A stretch of DNA of 64,000 bases from Solen grandis (GCA_021229015.1 CM037791.1:54557897-54621896), one strand, 5' to 3'; counted from the stretch's first letter, positions 1 to 16,758 are shown. Notes: a model not told the origin generated them from the letters alone. A program made the numbers and translations.

Positions 1-857
1 CAAGAGCAACCAGAGTTCTATATGGATCAAGTTTATATTAGGAACTTTTGTGAAGGTTGACCCAAGGATCATTCCTGCCAAGTTTAATCAAATTCTGTCC
101 AGTGGTTTCAGAGGAAATGTTGATTAAAGTTTTCCCTATATACATATAAGGCAAATAAGCCCCGCCCCTGGCGGCCATGTTTTTTACGGATCGGAATAAT
201 TTTAGCAATCTTGGTAGAGGTTGACCCAAGGAACATCTGTACCAATTTATTTTAAAATCTGGCCAGTAGTTTTGAAGAAGATGATTTTTAAAGTTTTCAT
301 TTTTTTCCCTTTTTGTTGCTATGGCAACAAGAGTTCTACATGGATCAAGTTTATTTTAGCAACTTTTGTGAAGGTTGACCCAAGGGTCATCCCTGCCAAG
401 TTTAATCAAATTCTGTCCAGTGGTTTCAGAGGAAATGTTGATTAAAGTTTTCCCTATATACATATAAGGCTAATAAGCCCAGCCCCTGGCAGCCATGTTT
501 TTTTACGGATCGGAATAATTTTAGCAACTTTGGTAGAGGTTGACCCAAGGAACATCTGTATCAAAATATTTCTAATTCTGCAAAATATTTCAAATTCTGG
601 CCAGTAGTTTTGAAGGAGATGATTTTTAAAGTTTTCATTTTTTTTTCCCCGTTTCCATGGCAACCAGAGTTCTTCATGGATCAAGTTTATTTTAGCAACT
701 TTTGTAAAGGTTCACCCAAGGACCATTTCTGCCAAGTTTAAACAAATTCTGTCCAGTGGTTTCAGAGGAGATGTCATTTAAAGCAAATTGTTGACGACGG
801 ACGACGCCGGACGACCACAAAAGCTCACTTGAGCACAAAGTGCTCAGGTGAGCTAAA
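1..857 (+). mobile_element. Family A repeat element A1, cut by the window edge
   Basis: The body consists of about 310-bp tandem units containing the phrases GTTGACCCAAGGAACATCTG and CCATGGCAACCAGAGTTC. It is followed by a GACGACGG-type microsatellite (about 790-815) and a right terminus with the hairpin GAGCAC-aaa-GTGCTC and then AGGTGAGCTAAAA. The left terminus lies outside the window. Strand is given with the ACAAGAG end as the start. No open frame longer than about 75 codons looks coding; the frames present are by-products of the tandem units. Confidence 0.8.
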
Positions 858-958
858 AATTAACACCGCTGCCGCCGTTGCAAATGGGTGGATCATGACA
901 ATAGCTCAAAAAAATTACTGGGGCCAAAATTAAGAATATATTCATTTGAAAAAAAAAA

Positions 959-1842
959 ACAAGAGGCCCATGATGGCCCTAAATCGCTCACCTGAGATAA
1001 ATAGGTTGACCCAAGGAACATCTGTACCAATTTATTTTAAAATCTGGCCAGTAGTTTTGAAGAAGATGATTTTTAAAGTTTTCTTTTTTTACTTTTTTTT
1101 GCCATGGCAACCAGAGTTCTACATGGATCAAGTTTATTTTAGGCACTTTTGTGAAGGTTGACCCAAGGATCATTCCTGCCAAGTTTAATCAAATTCTGTC
1201 CAGTGGTTTCAGAGGAAATGTTGATTAAAGTTTTCCCTTTATACATATAAGGCAAATAAGCCCCGCCCCTGGCAGCCATGTTTTTTACAGATCGGAATGA
1301 TTTTAGCAATCTTGGTAGAGGTTGACCCAAGGAACATCTGTACCGATTTATTTTAAAATCTGGCCAGTAGTTTTGAAGAAGATGATTTTTAAAGTTTTCA
1401 TTTTTTTTCTTTTTGTTGCCATGGCAACCAGAGTTCTACATGGATCAAGTTTATTTTAGCAACTTTGGTGAAGGTTGACCCAAGGATCATCCCTGCCAAA
1501 TATAATCAAATTCTGTCCAGCGGTTTCCGAGTAGATGTCAAAGATTTCACTATATACATATAAGGCAAATTAGCCCCGCCCCTGGCGGCCATGTTTTTTT
1601 ACGGATCGGAATTATTTTAGCAACTTTGGTAGAGGTTGACCCAAGGAACATCTGTACCAAATTATTTAACTTTATTTTAGCAACTTTTGTAGAGCCTCAC
1701 CCAAGGAACATTCCTGCCAAGTTTCATTAAATTCTGTCCAGCGGTTTCAGAGGAGATGTCGTTTAAAGCAAATTGTTGACGCCGGATGAAGGGCGATCAC
1801 AAAAGCTCACCTTGAGCACTTTGTGCTCAGGTGAGCTAAAAA
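959..1842 (+). mobile_element. Family A repeat element A2, both ends present
   Basis: It starts ACAAGAGGCCCATGATGGCC, a terminal hairpin (slightly imperfect here), followed by the arm CGCTCACCTGAG. It ends with the hairpin GAGCAC-ttt-GTGCTC and the inverted arm CTCAGGTGAGC, then TAAAAA. The body has the same roughly 310-bp units as A1, and a short GACGCCGGATGAAGGGCGATC stretch precedes the right end. It lies about 120 bp from Rab11 exon 3, in the intron below it. The terminal design fits a non-autonomous Helentron-like element; no protein is encoded. Confidence 0.8.
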
Positions 1843-1964
1843 AACTACCTACCACCCCTGGAATGCAGGGTCAGAGCCCTACAAACAATTTTTAATGATG
1901 GCCTGGAGCTCTGATTACATACTACACACACACACTCACCAGTCTATAGAAAAAAAGATATTTA

Positions 1965-5291
<3,327 letters not shown>

Positions 5292-5713
5292 TTTCTTTCT
5301 CTTCCGGGAAAGACGTCACTGACAAACGACGAAAATTTGATGGGTTAACTAACAATCCGGTAAAAACTATCCACTAAATCCCCTCAATAAACCTTGATTT
5401 GTTCTTAATTTGTTGAGAAAAATCAGGTCTTTAATCAGATGCCTCTGATTTTCTACCGATAATTCGATAGAGTTTCGCTGTTCTATTTATTGTAAACAAA
5501 ATGGCGACTCTAACGCCCCTAAGTTTTCTGTGACGTCACAAAATACGATACATATCAAGCGTTTTTCAGATATTTTTGATCTCACCGCACCAGCTTTATC
5601 CAATAGAGTTGAACGAGGTCCTAACTGCGCCCCTGTCCTAACTCCGCCACCTTCCTTTTTTATATCGTAGTCTCGCTAGATTTTGTTACACACGTATGCG
5701 ACTGTTAGATTTT
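5292..5713 (-). promoter_or_regulatory. Rab11 5' flank / probable promoter region
   Basis: This is the only non-repeat sequence upstream of the Rab11 start. It contains the ETS-type motif TTCCCGGAAG (5301-5310, minus strand) and a perfect cAMP-response element TGACGTCA (5531-5538). Neither the transcription start nor a TATA box can be fixed by eye. The adjoining G element begins at about 5714, so the promoter has been boxed in by repeats. Confidence 0.5.
5531..5538. promoter_or_regulatory. Perfect CRE palindrome upstream of Rab11
   Basis: TGACGTCA, the consensus CREB/ATF site, lies about 240 bp upstream of the Rab11 ATG in non-repeat sequence. Function is inferred from the motif only. Confidence 0.45.
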
Positions 5714-6896
5714 TTTATGCTCACCGAAGGTGACGCATATAGTCGCCGCTTCGTCCGTCCGTTCGTCCTTCCGTCCGTCCGTCACACTTTCCTTGTCCGG
5801 ACTATTTCTCAGGAACTAACGGCTTGAATTCAACGAAACTTTATGGGAAGCTTTATTACCAAGAGGAGATTCGCATATCGTCAGCATGACCCGATTCCTA
5901 AATTTTTCAAAGAGTTATGGCCCATTGACTTTTCGGCCTATAGTACATATTGCATGACTCTTGTCCGGGCTATTTCTCAGGAACTAATGGCTTGAATTCA
6001 ACGAAACTTTATGGGAAGCTTTATTACCAAGAGGAGATGTGCATATCGTCAGCATGACCCAATTCCTAAATTTTTCACAGAGTTAAGGCCCCTTGACTTT
6101 TTGGCCTATAGTTCATATTGCATGATTCTTGTCCGGGCTATTTCTCAGGAACTAATGGCTTGAATTCAACGAAACTTATGGGAAGCTTTATACCAAGAGT
6201 AGATATGCATATCGTCGGCGTGACCTGGTTCCTCAATTTTTCACAGAGTTATGGCCCATTTACTTTTCGGCCTTTAGTACATATTGCATGATTCTTGTCC
6301 GGACTATTTCTCAGGAACTAATGGCTTGAATTCAATGAAACTTTATGGGAAGCTTTATTACCAAGAGTAGATACGCATATCGTCGACGTGACCTGGTTCC
6401 TCAATTTTTAAGAGAGTTATGGCCCCTACTACCATGTTGTTGACTAATATTCATGTCATTTGCCTAATTTAACAGGAGATATCATTTAAACAAAACCCCA
6501 CAAAATTCAATATGCTAGTAATGTCAATCATAATCATGTCAGCTAATTGTTGTTTAGGCCATTATACACTATTTCAAATATCCAGTCATATGTCAAGAGT
6601 GTTGGTTAACCTCTTTGATATGAGCACACATTGAAATGTATGACTTAATTTTTAGTAGTATAAAAACTTTAAAAAATTCAATGAAAGATCTGATGAGTAA
6701 CACGTATTATCATATTAAATAGTAAACTGTTACTAAGTCTCCAAATTAGAGTTGGTAAAACATCTCATCTGATGAGGAGAATAGATATGATTTAGGAATG
6801 GGGATTTCAACATATCCTCCCACCCATTGACCAAGGCCTTATTTGTATAAATGACGTTCTTCGGGGAGCATCTGTCAGTTCTACTGACTTTCTTGT
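5714..6896 (-). mobile_element. Family G element G1
   Basis: In minus orientation it starts AACAAGAAAGTCAGTAGAAC (hairpin GTCAGT-aga-ACTGAC), then the arm ATGCTCCCCGAAG. It ends with CTTCGGTGAGCATAAA. Next to that end is a CGGACGGA-type microsatellite (about 5750-5782). The body has four units of roughly 180 bp with GAACTAATGGCTTGAATTCA. A shorter copy, G2, is at 42827-43254. Its hairpin end abuts the F4 head with no spacer. Confidence 0.78.
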
Positions 6897-6964
6897 TACG
6901 GCTTTCCGCAACCTGCGGAAAACGTATAGGGTTTGTTATGTTTATTCTTATTATTATTATTATT
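6897..6964 (-). mobile_element. Detached head of family F element F4
   Basis: The sequence ACGGCTTTCCGCAACCTGCG and what follows to (TTA)n is repeated almost exactly at 6965-7035, which is the head of F1. The body at 14806-16758 begins inside the same (TTA)n tract but lacks a head, so this piece most simply belongs to that body, with F1, F2 and F3 inserted between them. This is inference from the terminal sequences. Confidence 0.65.
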
Positions 6965-9642
6965 ACGGCTTTCCGCAACCTGCGGAAAACGTATAGGGTT
7001 TGTTATGTTTATTCTTATTATTATTATTATTATTATTATTCCTTTTTTTCCAACCAAATCTAAGAGTTAATTTCGGTAAGTTGTCAGTGTCTAAGCAACA
7101 TGAAAATTAAATTGCCTCGACAAAAACTTATAAATTTTTAAATTCAATAATTTTTAATTTTCAATGACGTCAATTGACGTCAGACTTGACGTCAGCTTCA
7201 AAAGTTTGTTCGCGCTCTAGAGCCTCTATTTTTTGATATTTTATCTTGATATTTTCACAGAAGATGTATGTTATGATGTAGATGTGCACCTTATCTTTCA
7301 AATATTTAAATTCGAAAAATTTAAGAATTTATGGCAAAACCGAGTTTCGAACTTTGGTCCTAAAACTATTATTTAATGTTACAAAGGCTACTGATGAGAT
7401 AGAAGCATGACAATTGGACAGCTTATTGGCCCAGAGGTCTACTTTCTTTTCTCTGAAAGATTTCCTTTTAAGTCACGTGGTTATGACGTCATTTAATGGA
7501 CAAAATCCTATTTTTTCAAAGATTTCTCTCGTTCTGGCATCATACATTTTGAGTCAATTTTAATGAAATTGAAATTGCAGCGATAAAAAAGTATCTTTTT
7601 ATACATTCAATCATTTTCAATTTTCATTGGCGTCATATGACGTCAGATTTGACGTCAGCTTCAAAAGTTTGTTTGCGCTCTACAGCCTTCAATATAGGTC
7701 CGATTATCTAGATATTTTTACAAAAGATGTATTTTAGGATGTAGATGTCCACCTTGGCATTCAAATTGCCAAATTCGAAAAGATTAAGATTTTATGGCAA
7801 TACCGAGTTTCGAACTTTGGTCAAAAATTAAATTTAAATGTTACAAAGCCCCCTGATGCGTTACAAGCATGAAAATTGGACAGCATATCGGCATAGAAGT
7901 TTACGTTCTATTTTCTGAATGAATTTCTCTTTGGTTATGACGTCATCAAAAAGACAAAAAAACATGTCTCTTTAAAGATTTCTTTCGCTCCGATATCATG
8001 AATTTAAAGTCAATCTTAATTATATCTTCAGAATTGATAGAGTTAAAATTGAAGTGATGCATACTGCAAGAAATGTTTGTTTTGTCACGTGATTATGACG
8101 TCATGCATACTTAAACAATAATTATTTTGAAAAATTATATAAAATCGCCAATTAGACCAATGAACTTAAACTTTTCAAAAATGTAGAAACTTAGTACGTT
8201 CATAAGGTCTTGAAAATTTCAAGTGATTACGTCATCAAACATGGCAGTTATTCATGTTTGATGGAATGCCTACTTGAAAATGTGAAAACAAACCTGTTCG
8301 CATTCTCGAAGATACTTTTTTTCTGGATTAATAGAACGTATGCTGAACATGTCCTTGCAAAAAAGATATTTTTCTTTAGTCACTTGATTTTGACGTCGTC
8401 AAAATATAAAAAATATTCATTTCAATACGTATTCGCGCTCCAGCGTCATGAGCATTGATGCCAATCTTAAGCATACTTTATAGAATTTATGTTGTGTAAC
8501 TTGTTTATGACAACATTGATTTGCAAGCCAAATATATTAAAAAGATCAAAAGATTGTATATATTAACTTTAAATAAGTAATAATGCCGTACCTTAACATG
8601 CGTAAAAAGTCCAGAAAATTTCAAGTGATTACGTTTTCAAACATGACTTATTCATGTATTTCGTAAAAGGGCTTATTCATGGAAATCTATTAATTTGCAG
8701 AAAGACATGTAAGTGGTCATTGGGTTGGTTGAGCAAGATCCGATTGTTCTTTTGCAGGAATGAATGCCTGCGTTGAATAGTGAATTGTGATACGTTTTTG
8801 AGTAAATGAGTCGCATTTACGATGAATTAGTATAATTATACTAGAGCCAGAAAACCTTTTCGGAAATCTTATTGCATTTGCTATCACGGCTTTCTGAAAA
8901 CCTGAAGAAAATGACAAATAAATGTATATCTTCCTATCGATTTTTATATTTTCTAAATGTTTAACGGTTTCTTTTTCTAAATCTTTAAAAATAAGCAAAT
9001 ATACAAAGCAAAAGAATAGTTGAAAGTTTCTAGACTTTTATATCGTTAATTACATAGAAATAAGAAATTATTTTCATTATTTTGCTTACACCTCTGCCTT
9101 TGTTTCCCTCTAATTTTGCAAATGTAAAACTCAATCAATTTAAAGGTTGAAAGTAATCGATTTTAAAGTATTTTTTTTCTTTTTTACAATTTCAATTGTG
9201 GATCAAATTGTAATGAATACATGTTAAGCCATATGCTTACAAAGAAAAAGATATTAAATAAAGAATAAAAAAAATCGATTGAATAACGTAAGAAAAAAAA
9301 TTCTTGAGGATATTATTATCTTAAAATTTTCCTGTTTTTTGTTTGTTTTTTTTTTTGTTTTTTTTTCTGAATGATAGAAAACGGGTGCATAATCAAATAA
9401 GATCCATATTTATGCTTTCTCAATATCTTCTTAAGAAGAAGAAGAAAAAAAAAAGATTTAAAGCTTATTTTTGAACATAATCGTAAGTATGTATTTAAGA
9501 TAATGATGATTTATTTATTAAATCATACATTATTATGCATCATTATTCCATTTTTTTTTGTATTAACTTATATATTTAATACCTTTGAAATAAGCAAACG
9601 GAAAGCCGCTTCGTTTGTATCTTAAACAAACGACTTCTAGTT
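6965..9642 (-). mobile_element. Family F element F1
   Basis: The left end has the hairpin TTTCCGC-aacct-GCGGAAA. The right end has the arm CGGAAAGCCG, the hairpin TCGTTTGT-atctta-AACAAACGA, then CTTCTAGTT (AACTAGAAG in element orientation). The body has about 470-bp repeats rich in TGACGTCA palindromes. Long stretches are nearly identical to F4 (14806-16758), with an internal segment near 8340-8460 missing from F4. No coding sequence is seen. Confidence 0.75.
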
Positions 9643-12640
9643 AGGACTTTCTGCCTACAGGCAGAAAGTCATATTGGGTTTGTACTGTTTTTTTATTATT
9701 CTTCTTCTTCTTATTCTTTTTTTCTTCCTCTTATATTTGTGTTAATTTCGAGGTGTTGCCATTGACTCAGAACAATGAAAATTTTATGGCATATATTTCA
9801 AACCATGAGCTTTCGGATGCAAGGAATTTCATATTCATATGACGTCACATAACGTCAGATTTGACGTCAGGTGAAAAAGTTTGTTCGCGGTCTACAGCCA
9901 TTATTTCTGGACCGATTTTCATCAAAATTTCACAGATTGTGTATGTTAGGCTCTAGTTGTGCATCCCTGTGTCCGTTTTTCAAAATTCGAAAAGTCCATG
10001 GTTCTATAGCGAATCCAAGATTCGAACCAAGGTCGTAAATTTTTAAATGCTTATCAAATATGTCCTATTTAAGATAGAAAGTTGATATTTAGTCAGTATA
10101 TAGGTCTCTAGAAGTTTTAAACATTTTGTGAAAATAAATGTCATATGACGTCACGTGACGTCATTATATGATAATGTATTTCTATATGTTGATATTGTCG
10201 AAGGGCAATGAAAATTTAATGACACATGCTTCAAACGCTGAAATTTTGATTTCCATGAATTTCATATGCCTATGACGTCATATGACGTCACACTCGAAAT
10301 ATGCAACAAAAGTTTGTACGCGGTCTACAGCCATTGTTTATGAACCGATTTTCATCAAATTTTCACAGAATGTGTATATTAAGTTCTAGTTGTGCATCTC
10401 GGTGTCCGTTTTACAAAATTCGAAAAGTCCATGGTTCTATAGCGAATTCAAGATTCGAACCAAGGTCGTAAATTTTTAAATGCTTATAAAATCGGTCCTA
10501 TTTGAGATAGAAAAGTGATATTTGGTCAGTATATAGGTCTTTGGGAGTCTTAAAGATTTTGTGAAAATAAACGTCATATGACGTCACGTGACGTCATTAT
10601 ATGATAATGTATTTCTAATATTAACAAGAGTATTTCTATATGTTGAAATTGTCGAAGGGCAATGAAAATTTAATGACACATGCTTCAAACGCTGAAATTT
10701 TGATTTCCATGAATTTCATATGCCTATGACGTCATATGACGTCACACTCGAAATTGATTACGAAAGTTTGTACACAGTCCAGAGCCATTATTAATGGGCC
10801 GATTTTCATCAAATTTTCACAGAATGTGTATATTACGTTCTTATTGTGTATTCCGGTGTCCGTTTTTCAAAATTCGAAAAGTCCAAGCATCTATGGCGGA
10901 TCCAAGATTCGAACCAAAGACGTCAATTTTTAAATGCTTATAAAAACTGTCCTATTTGAGATAGAAAGGTGAAATTTTGTTAGTTAGTAGTTCTATATGT
11001 TGAAATTGTCGAATTGCAATGAAAATTTAATGACAAATGATCCAGACGCTGAAATTTCGATTTCAATGATTTTCAGAAGCCTATGACGTCATATGACGTC
11101 ACATTTGAAATTGACTACGAAAGTTTTAACACGGTCTAGAGCCATTATTAATGGGCCGATTTTCATCAAAATTTCACAGAATGTGTATATTACGTTCTTA
11201 TTGTGTATACCGGTGTCCTTTTTTTCAAAATTCGAAAAGTCCAAGCATCTATGGCGGATCCAATATTCGAACCAAGGACGTCAATACTTAAATGCTTATA
11301 AAAACTGTCCTATTTGAGATAGAAAGTTGAAATTTTGTCAGTTAGTAGGCCTCTGGGCGTCTTAACAATTATGTAAAAATAAACGTCATATGACGTCACG
11401 TGACGTCATTTTTTTATTATTATTATTCTTTTCTTTTTCCTAACTAAACGCTTATTTTAAAATGTTGCAATAGTCCTAGGACGATGAAATTTTTATGGGT
11501 TATTAGGCACGTGAGGAAATTTTGATTTCACCCCTACTGCATATATGTAGCAATAAATATCGATTTTTGTAAATATATGTATGAATAAGAATTATAGCTG
11601 AATAGTTGACGTTTCCAAAGATATTTAGTTTATTAAAATTGGTTTACGCAATACAAAGATATAAGCAAAAAAACTAAATGAAATGAAGCTAATTTTGCTG
11701 ATAATATGCTGTTTTCTTGAGGTTTAACAGTCAATATCTCAGAAACGACTGAAGATAAGTTTATACATTATGCGTATAAAATGTAGCATGTTTTAAGAGC
11801 TTTCTAACGGTACCAAGTTTATTGAAATTGGACTTCATATAAGAAAGTTACATGGAAAATAAGATATTTCATAATCATGCATAATAAAAATATGGAAAAG
11901 GTCACGCGCAGGGGTCACCAAGCTAAAATACTTGCGCAACAAGCCAAAAAAAAAAAAAAAAAAATTTCCAAAATAAGCATTGAAGTTGATACATGTACAA
12001 CGGCACAAGACAAAAATCCGTATTTGCAGCACTATGTAGCTAGCGAGCAGTTTGCAAGCCTTGAAAAATTCACACGCAGCCCCACATTTTAGACCATCTA
12101 AAAACTGCATTGTTATGCTAACGATATTCATATTGCATCAGTTTGTAGGCTGGGATGTTACCTTTCAAAATATCACCATAGTTCGAAATTCCAGGAATTT
12201 ATGGCAAAACTACGGAAGCCCAAACACGCCAAAATCGCTAAATACGATTAACTACGTTACAGGTGTCGAAAGGATATAGCACTATACAAATATTCAATAC
12301 TTCTTCCTAATGAGGCTAAAATTAAACAAGGTTACAACTGAGCTGGAGTGATGAAATTCTATGTGTGATGAAAGTTACAAACTTACATTTGAACACTGTT
12401 TCATTTTTCTTTCATGTCATATGACATAGTATAAATGTTGTATTAAATAATGTGCAAATATGGGCGGACTTTTATTAAAATTCACAGAATGTGTTCTATT
12501 TGTGCTATTTTATATAGAAATAGAGGAGATAGAAAGTTGCAATTTGGACAGATTATCTATTATGTCATCTTCTATATATACTTTATAAAGCAGATGTTGC
12601 AGAAAGTCCTATCATTCGTTTAAACGAATGACATCTAGTT
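9643..12640 (-). mobile_element. Family F element F2
   Basis: The left arm TAGGACTTTCTGC is inverted at the right end as GCAGAAAGTCCTA. The left hairpin is GACTTTCTGCC-taca-GGCAGAAAGTC and the right hairpin is the perfect palindrome TCATTCGTTTAAACGAATGA, followed by CATCTAGTT. Inside are four units of about 360-450 bp, each with paired TGACGTCA sites. A frame at 11835-12131 is low-complexity and not convincing. Confidence 0.75.
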
Positions 12641-12646
12641 ATTATT

Positions 12647-14805
12647 AGGGCTTTCTGCTTTTCGCAGAAAGACCTATTGGGTTTGTTCTGTCTTTTATTA
12701 TTATTATTCTTTTCTTCCAACCTTTTCATGTTGTTATTTCATTAAGTTGCTGAAGGTCTAGGACAAAGAAATTCTATCAACAGACACCTGAAGCAATGGC
12801 ATTTTGGAATATATTATTTTTATCTTCACATGACGTCTCATGACGTCAGAACTAAAAATAGCTACTAAAGTTTGTACGCGCTGTACAGCCGTCATTTATG
12901 GACGGATTAACATGGAATTTTCACAGAAGTTATATATTAAGACCTCATTGTGCAGGATTATATAGGTTTGCCAAGATTCGAAAGAACTAAGGTTCTATGG
13001 TGAATCCAAGATTCGAACCAAGGACGTCAAATTTCAAATACGTATAAAATCGTTTCTAGATGAGATAGAAAGTTGATATTTGGCGAGATTATATATCTCT
13101 GTGTTTCCTTTGCATTTTGTAAAGATGAACGTCATATGACGTCATATGACGTCATCAAGTTGTATAGAATTTCCGATTTCTTGATGTCAATTTACTCATG
13201 TTGCAAAGACTCATAGACAATGAAAATTTAATGTCCTATGTAGGTAATCATGAACATTTAGATTCAATGTTTAAAATTGTCATATGACGTCACATTACGT
13301 CAGAACTAAAAATAGCTACCAAAGTTTGTACGCGGTGTACAGTCGTCATTTGTGGACGGATTGGCATGAAATTTTCACAGAAGTTATATATTACGACCTC
13401 ATTGTGCAGGATTATATAGGTTTGCCAAGATTCGAAAGAACCAAGGTTCTATGGCGAATCCAAGATTCGAACCAAGGACGTCAAATTTCAAATCCATATA
13501 AAAAACGTTTCTAGATGAGATAGAAAGTTGATATTTGGCGAGATTATACGTCTCTGTGTTTCCTTTGCATAATGTAAAGATGAATGTCATATGACGTCAT
13601 TTGACGTCATCAAGTTGTATAGAATTTCCGATTTCTTGATGTCAATTTACTCATGTTGCAAGGGTTCATAAACAATGGAAATTGAAAGTCCTTTGTAGGT
13701 GATCATGTTAATTTTGATCCAATGTTTTAAATTTTCATATGACGTCACATGACGTCAGAACTAAAAATAGCTACCAAAATTTGTACGCGCTGTACAGCCG
13801 TCATTTATGGACGGATTTGCATGGAATTTTCACAGAAGTTATATATTACGATCTCATTGTGCAGGATTATATAGGTTTGCCAAGATTCGAAAGAACAAAG
13901 GTTCTATGGCGAATCCAAGATTCGAACCAAGGACGTCAAATTTCAAATACGTATAAAATCGTTTCTAGATGAGATAGAAAGTTGATATTTGGCGAGATTA
14001 TATATCTCTGTGTTTCCTTTGCATTTTGTAAAGATGAACGTCATATGTCGTCATATGACGTCATCAAGTTGTATAGAATTTCCGATTTCTTGATGTCAAT
14101 TTTCCTCATGTTGCAAAACTTCATAGACAATGCAAATAAAATGTCCTTTGTACCTAATCAGGAACATTTAGATTCATTGTTTAAAATTTTCATATGACGT
14201 CACATGACGTCAGAACTATAAATAACTACCAAAGTTTTTCCGCTCTGTACAGCCGTCATTTATTGATAGATTGGCATGGAATCTTCACAGAAGTTTTATA
14301 TTACGACCTCATTGTGCAGGATTCTATAGGTTTGCCAAGATTCGAACCAAGGACGTCAAACTTTAAATACGTATAAAATCGTTTCTAGATGAGATAGAAT
14401 TTTGATATTTAGCGAGCTTATACGTCTCTGTGTTTCCTTTGATATGACGTCATCAAATTGTAGAGAATTTCCGATTCCTGAATGTCAATTTACTCATGTT
14501 GCAAAGGTTCATAGACAATGAAAATTTAATGTCCTATGTAGGTAATCATGAACATTAAGATTTAATGATTAAAATTTTCATATGACGTCACATGACATCA
14601 AAACTTAAAAAAGCTACCAAAGTTCATCCGCGCTGTACAGCGGTCATTTATGGACGGATTGGCATGGAATTTTCACAGAAGTTATGTATTACGACTTCAT
14701 TGTGCAGGAATATATAGGTTTGCCAAAATTCGAAAAACACCAGGTTTGTCATGGTTTGCAGTGCAGAAAGCCCTATCTTTTGTTCAAAACAAAAGAAGTC
14801 TAGTT
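12647..14805 (-). mobile_element. Family F element F3
   Basis: The left arm TAGGGCTTTCTGC is matched by right GCAGAAAGCCCTA. The right hairpin is CTTTTGTT-ca-AAACAAAAG followed by AAGTCTAGTT. The body holds five units of about 455 bp, each with GTACGCGCTGTACAGCCGTC-like text and TGACGTCA pairs. ATTATT (12641-12646) separates it from F2, the remnant of a (TTA)n target. Confidence 0.75.
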
Positions 14806-16758
14806 ATTATTATTATTCCTTTTTTTCCAACCAAATCTAAGAGTTAATTTCGGTAAGTTGTCAGTGTCTAAGCAACATGAAAATTAAATTGCCTCGACAA
14901 AAACTTATAAATTTTTAAATTCAATAATTTTTAATTTTCAATGACGTCAATTGACGTCAGATTTGACGTCAGCTTCAAAAGTTTGTTCGCGCTCTAGAGC
15001 CTTTAGTTTTTGATATTTTATCTTGATATTTTCACAGAAGATGTATGTTATGATGTAGATGTGCACCTTATCTTTCAAATTTTTAAATTCGAAAAATTTA
15101 AGAATTTATGGCAAAACCGAGTTTCGAACTTTGGTCCTAAAACTATTATTTAATGTTACAAAGGCTACTGATGAGATAGAAGCATGAAAATTGGACAGCT
15201 TATTGGCCCAGAGGTCTACTTTCTTTTCTCTGAAAGATTTCCTTTTAAGTCACGTGGTTATGACGTCATTTAATAGATAAAATCCTATTTTTTCAAAGAT
15301 TTCTCTCGCTCTGGCATCATACATTTTGAGTCAATTTTAATGAAATTGAAATTGCAGCGATAAAAAAGTATCTTTTTATACATTCAATCATTTTCAATTT
15401 TCATTGGCGTCATATGACGTCAGATTTGACGTCAGCTTCAAAAGTTTGTTCGCGCTCAAGAGCCTTCAATATAGGTCCGATTATCTTGATATTTTTACAA
15501 AAGATGTATTTTAGGATGTAGATGTCCACCTTGGCATTCAAATTGCCAAATTCGAAAAGATTAAGATTTTATGGCAATACCGAGTTTCGAACTTTGGTCA
15601 AAAATTAAATTTAAATGTTACAAAGCCCCCTGATGCGTTACAAGCATGAAAATTGGACAGCATATCGGCATAGAAGTTTACGTTCTATTTTCTGAATGAA
15701 TTTCTCTTTAGTCACGTGGTTATGACGTCATGCATACTTAAGCAAGAATTATTTTGAAAAATCATATAAAATCGCCAATTAGACCAATGAACTTAAACTG
15801 TTCAAAAATTTCGAAACTTAGTACGTTCATAAGGTCTTGAAAATTTCAAGTGATTACGTCATCAAACATGGCAGTTATTCATGTTTGATGGAATGCCTTC
15901 TTGAAAATGTGTAAACAAACCTGTTCGCATTCTCAAAGATACTTTTTTTTCTTGATTAATAGAACGTTAGCTGAACAGCGTCATGAGTATTGATGCCAAT
16001 CTAAAGCATAACTTAAAAGAATTTATGTTGTGTCACTTGTTTATGACAACATTGATTTGTAAGCAAAATATATTAAAAAGATCAAAAGATTGTATATATT
16101 AACTTAAATAAGTAATAATGCCGTACCTTAACAAGCACAAAAGGTCCAGAAAATTTCAAGTGATTACGTTATCAAACATGACTTATTCATGTTTTTCGTA
16201 AAAGGGCTAATTCGTGGAAACCCTATAAATTTGCAGAAAGAAATGTAAGTGGTCATTGGGTTGGTCGAGCAAGATCCGATTGTTCTTTTGCAGGAATGAA
16301 TGCCTGCGTTGAATTGTGAATTTTGATACGTTTTTGAATATGCAATGAATACATGTTAAGTCATATGCTTACAAAGAAAATGATATTAAATAAAGAATGA
16401 AAAAAAAAAAAAAATCGATTGAATAACGTAAGAAAACAATTCTTGAGGATATTATTATCTTAAACTTTTCCTGTTTTTTTTTGTTTGTTTTTTTTATTTT
16501 TGTTTTTCTGAATGATAGAAAACGGGTGCATAATCAAATAAAATCCATATTTATGCTTTCTCAGTATCTTCTTAAGAAGATTAAATGAAAAAAAAAAAAA
16601 AAAAAAAAGATTTAAAGCTTATTTTTGAACATAATCGTAAGTATATATTTAAGATAATGATGATTTACGTATTAAATCATACATTATTATGCATCATTTT
16701 CCTTTTTTTGCAAACGGAAAGCCGCTTCGTTTGTATCTTAAACAAACGACTTCTAGTT
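14806..16758 (-). mobile_element. Body of family F element F4
   Basis: It begins in the middle of a (TTA)n tract and then matches F1 from about 7037 onward nearly base for base. It ends with the same AACAAACGACTTCTAGTT terminus. There is no left terminal hairpin here; the matching head is at 6897-6964. Confidence 0.7.
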
